Below are positions 4,789-5,691 of a stretch of 5,691 bases of DNA, in pieces (position 1 is the first letter of the stretch; each line of letters opens with the position of its first letter). Origin of the DNA: Dehalococcoidales bacterium (GTDB taxonomy: Bacteria; Chloroflexota; Dehalococcoidia; Dehalococcoidales; RBG-16-60-22); assembly GCA_030628245.1 (NCBI GenBank), contig DAOVRI010000117.1:1-5691 (forward strand), written 5' to 3'. A program made the translations under genes and the position numbers. The notes under the pieces were generated by a model. That model worked only from the letters and a program-made list of their open reading frames with translations, had not been told where the DNA came from and made no database searches.

Positions 4789-5327
4789 TCTATTTTCGTA
4801 TCGGCGTAGCGTTCCCACTCGCTGTAAATGCAGCCACAGTACTGCTGGCGGTAGAGGTCCAGCGGTTTGGTGATGTGCCGACTGTCCGAGTAGCGTTTCC
4901 TGAGGTCGGCGTAGAGGAATTCCGGGCCGTGCTCCGCGGCGATTTTACTGCCGGTTTCCCGGATGATGTCGTGCTTCTGGTGGGGACTGATGAGCAGGCT
5001 GGTAGTGAAAGCATCGTGGCCGTGCTGGCGGGCGGCCTCCGCCGTTTTCGCCAGTCGGAGGTCGAAGCAATAGCGGCAGCGCTCCGCTTCATGGCCGACT
5101 ACCCGCCGGAAGTATTCGATGAAGTCATAACCCTCGTCGATTATGAGCGGGAGGTCTATCTCCCGCGCCAGCGATTCCATGCTTTCCAGTCGACTCTGGT
5201 GCTCGGTGTAGGGGTGTATATTGGGATTGTACCAGAACCCGCCGACCTCATAGCCCTGCTGTCGCCAGTGCTCCACGGTATAGGCGGCGCAATGGGCGCA
5301 GCAGGTATGGACCAGGACTTTTTTCAT
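4785..5327 (-). CDS. queH: Epoxyqueuosine reductase QueH
   Basis: QueH reduces epoxyqueuosine to queuosine at the wobble position of tRNAs reading NAY codons, the last step of queuosine synthesis, and replaces the unrelated cobalamin-dependent QueG in many bacteria. Seen: N-terminal HTCCAHC (7-13), matching the CCxxC motif; FWYNPNIHPYTEH (31-43); ERCRYCFDLRL (82-92), with the CxxC pair C84/C87; SLLISPHQKHD (110-120); and the C-terminal QQYCGCIYSE (161-170). These cysteines bind the iron-sulfur cluster and metal in the family. At 180 residues it is a normal, complete QueH. The ATG at 5327 is the only reasonable start because an in-frame stop lies five codons upstream; no ribosome binding site precedes it, and a TATACT box ends only 4 bases before the ATG, so the message may be nearly leaderless. 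The stop overlaps the nuclease start by 4 bases. Confidence 0.95.
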   Translation of the reverse strand: MKKVLVHTCCAHCAAYTVEHWRQQGYEVGGFWYNPNIHPYTEHQSRLESMESLAREIDLPLIIDEGYDFIEYFRRVVGHEAERCRYCFDLRLAKTAEAARQHGHDAFTTSLLISPHQKHDIIRETGSKIAAEHGPEFLYADLRKRYSDSRHITKPLDLYRQQYCGCIYSEWERYADTKIE

Positions 5328-5331
5328 GTCA

Positions 5332-5337
5332 AGTATA
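5332..5337 (-). promoter_or_regulatory. Possible -10 box for a leaderless queH transcript
   Basis: TATACT (5337-5332, minus) ends 4 bases before the queH ATG, so transcription from it would begin at or next to the start codon. No clear -35 is present in the very AT-rich stretch upstream. Absence of a ribosome binding site before queH agrees with this, but read-through from ruvB is equally possible. Confidence 0.25.
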
Positions 5338-5416
5338 TTTTACATTATTTTATAAAGATTTTTAATAATATAACAGTTTGAAGAGAAGACAGGGGGTTAT
5401 GCTTCGGTAAATCTCT

Positions 5417-5691
5417 TTACAGCAGCGTTCCCTGCGGGGGTTTTTTGTTGTAGGGCAGGCCGAGGTGCTCGTAGGCCCGGGGGGTGGCAACCCGACCCCG
5501 CGGCGTCCTCTCCAGGAAGCCCAGCTGCATGAGGTAGGGTTCGTACACGTCCGTGACGGTATCGGACTCTTCGCTGATAGAAGCGGCGATGGTGTCCAGT
5601 CCCACTGGCCCGCCGTTGAACTTTTCGATGATGGTATGCAGCACCTTGTGGTCTATTTCGTCCAGTCCGATGGGGTCAACACCAAGCTGGG
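5417..5691 (-). CDS. ruvB: Holliday junction branch-migration helicase RuvB, C-terminal part
   Basis: Only the last 90 residues and the stop are present; the gene continues beyond base 5691, so the ATPase domain is not visible. RuvB is the hexameric ring motor that with RuvA moves Holliday junctions during recombination and repair. Seen: LGVDPIGLDEIDHKVL, then EKFNGGPVGLDTIAA and YLMQLGFLERTPRGR followed by VATPRAYEHLGL. This is the winged-helix DNA-binding domain that ends RuvB proteins, with the Gly-Gly-Pro-Val-Gly segment and the Thr-Pro-Arg-Gly-Arg wing intact. It is followed by a short species-specific tail (PYNKKPPQGTLL). queH follows in the same direction after 89 bases with no clear terminator between, so the two may be cotranscribed. 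Confidence 0.97.
   Translation of the reverse strand, partial: QLGVDPIGLDEIDHKVLHTIIEKFNGGPVGLDTIAASISEESDTVTDVYEPYLMQLGFLERTPRGRVATPRAYEHLGLPYNKKPPQGTLL

Noticed and set aside
4789..4818. GTG start ten codons upstream for the nuclease
   Set aside because: It would put an arginine-rich stretch in front of the signal peptide; the ATG overlapping the queH stop is more natural.
4875..5381. Plus-strand open frame of 168 codons opposite queH
   Set aside because: QueH motifs on the minus strand are complete, and this frame has no ribosome binding site or recognisable domain.
1..5691. CRISPR array, tRNA or rRNA genes
   Set aside because: No regularly spaced repeats of the right length and no cloverleaf or rRNA-like segments were seen on either strand.

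Overview
The window looks like a chromosomal segment of a Chloroflexota bacterium, most likely of the Dehalococcoidia type. This is inferred from gene content: a RimI-type acetyltransferase of the form I associate with that group, an ECF sigma factor overlapping a DUF5667-type membrane protein, a SIMPL-domain lipoprotein, QueH and RuvB. No ribosomal RNA or other taxonomic marker is present, so the placement is tentative.

Layout. Bases 1-301 (minus) hold the N-terminal 100 residues of a RimI-like acetyltransferase with a TTG start, a good ribosome binding site and a credible extended -10 promoter. Bases 448-1423 (minus) carry a tight, AT-rich three-gene cassette: a DUF3467-like protein, a HicB-like protein and a HicA-like protein, in transcription order. 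It has its own promoter candidate and a hairpin terminator at 373-393. Bases 1424-1851 are gene-free and AT-rich, with several short repeats. Bases 1852-3389 (plus) are an ECF sigma factor overlapping by 4 bases a single-pass membrane protein with a DUF5667-like segment, the likely membrane partner of the sigma factor. A strong terminator follows. Bases 3492-4265 (plus) encode a SIMPL (DUF541) lipoprotein, ending in a terminator that overlaps the 3' end of a convergent gene. Bases 4339-5327 (minus) hold epoxyqueuosine reductase QueH and, overlapping it by 4 bases, a thermonuclease-type lipoprotein. Bases 5417-5691 (minus) are the C-terminal 90 residues of RuvB.

How the genes may work together. 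The sigma factor and membrane protein are translationally coupled and probably sense an envelope signal; the extracytoplasmic SIMPL lipoprotein just downstream could belong to the same response, but it is separated by a terminator. The ruvB-queH-nuclease stretch is collinear housekeeping DNA. The AT-rich cassette between these conserved blocks is the accessory part of the window. It resembles a toxin-antitoxin pair with a third, conserved-looking leading gene, and is the best candidate here for something little described.
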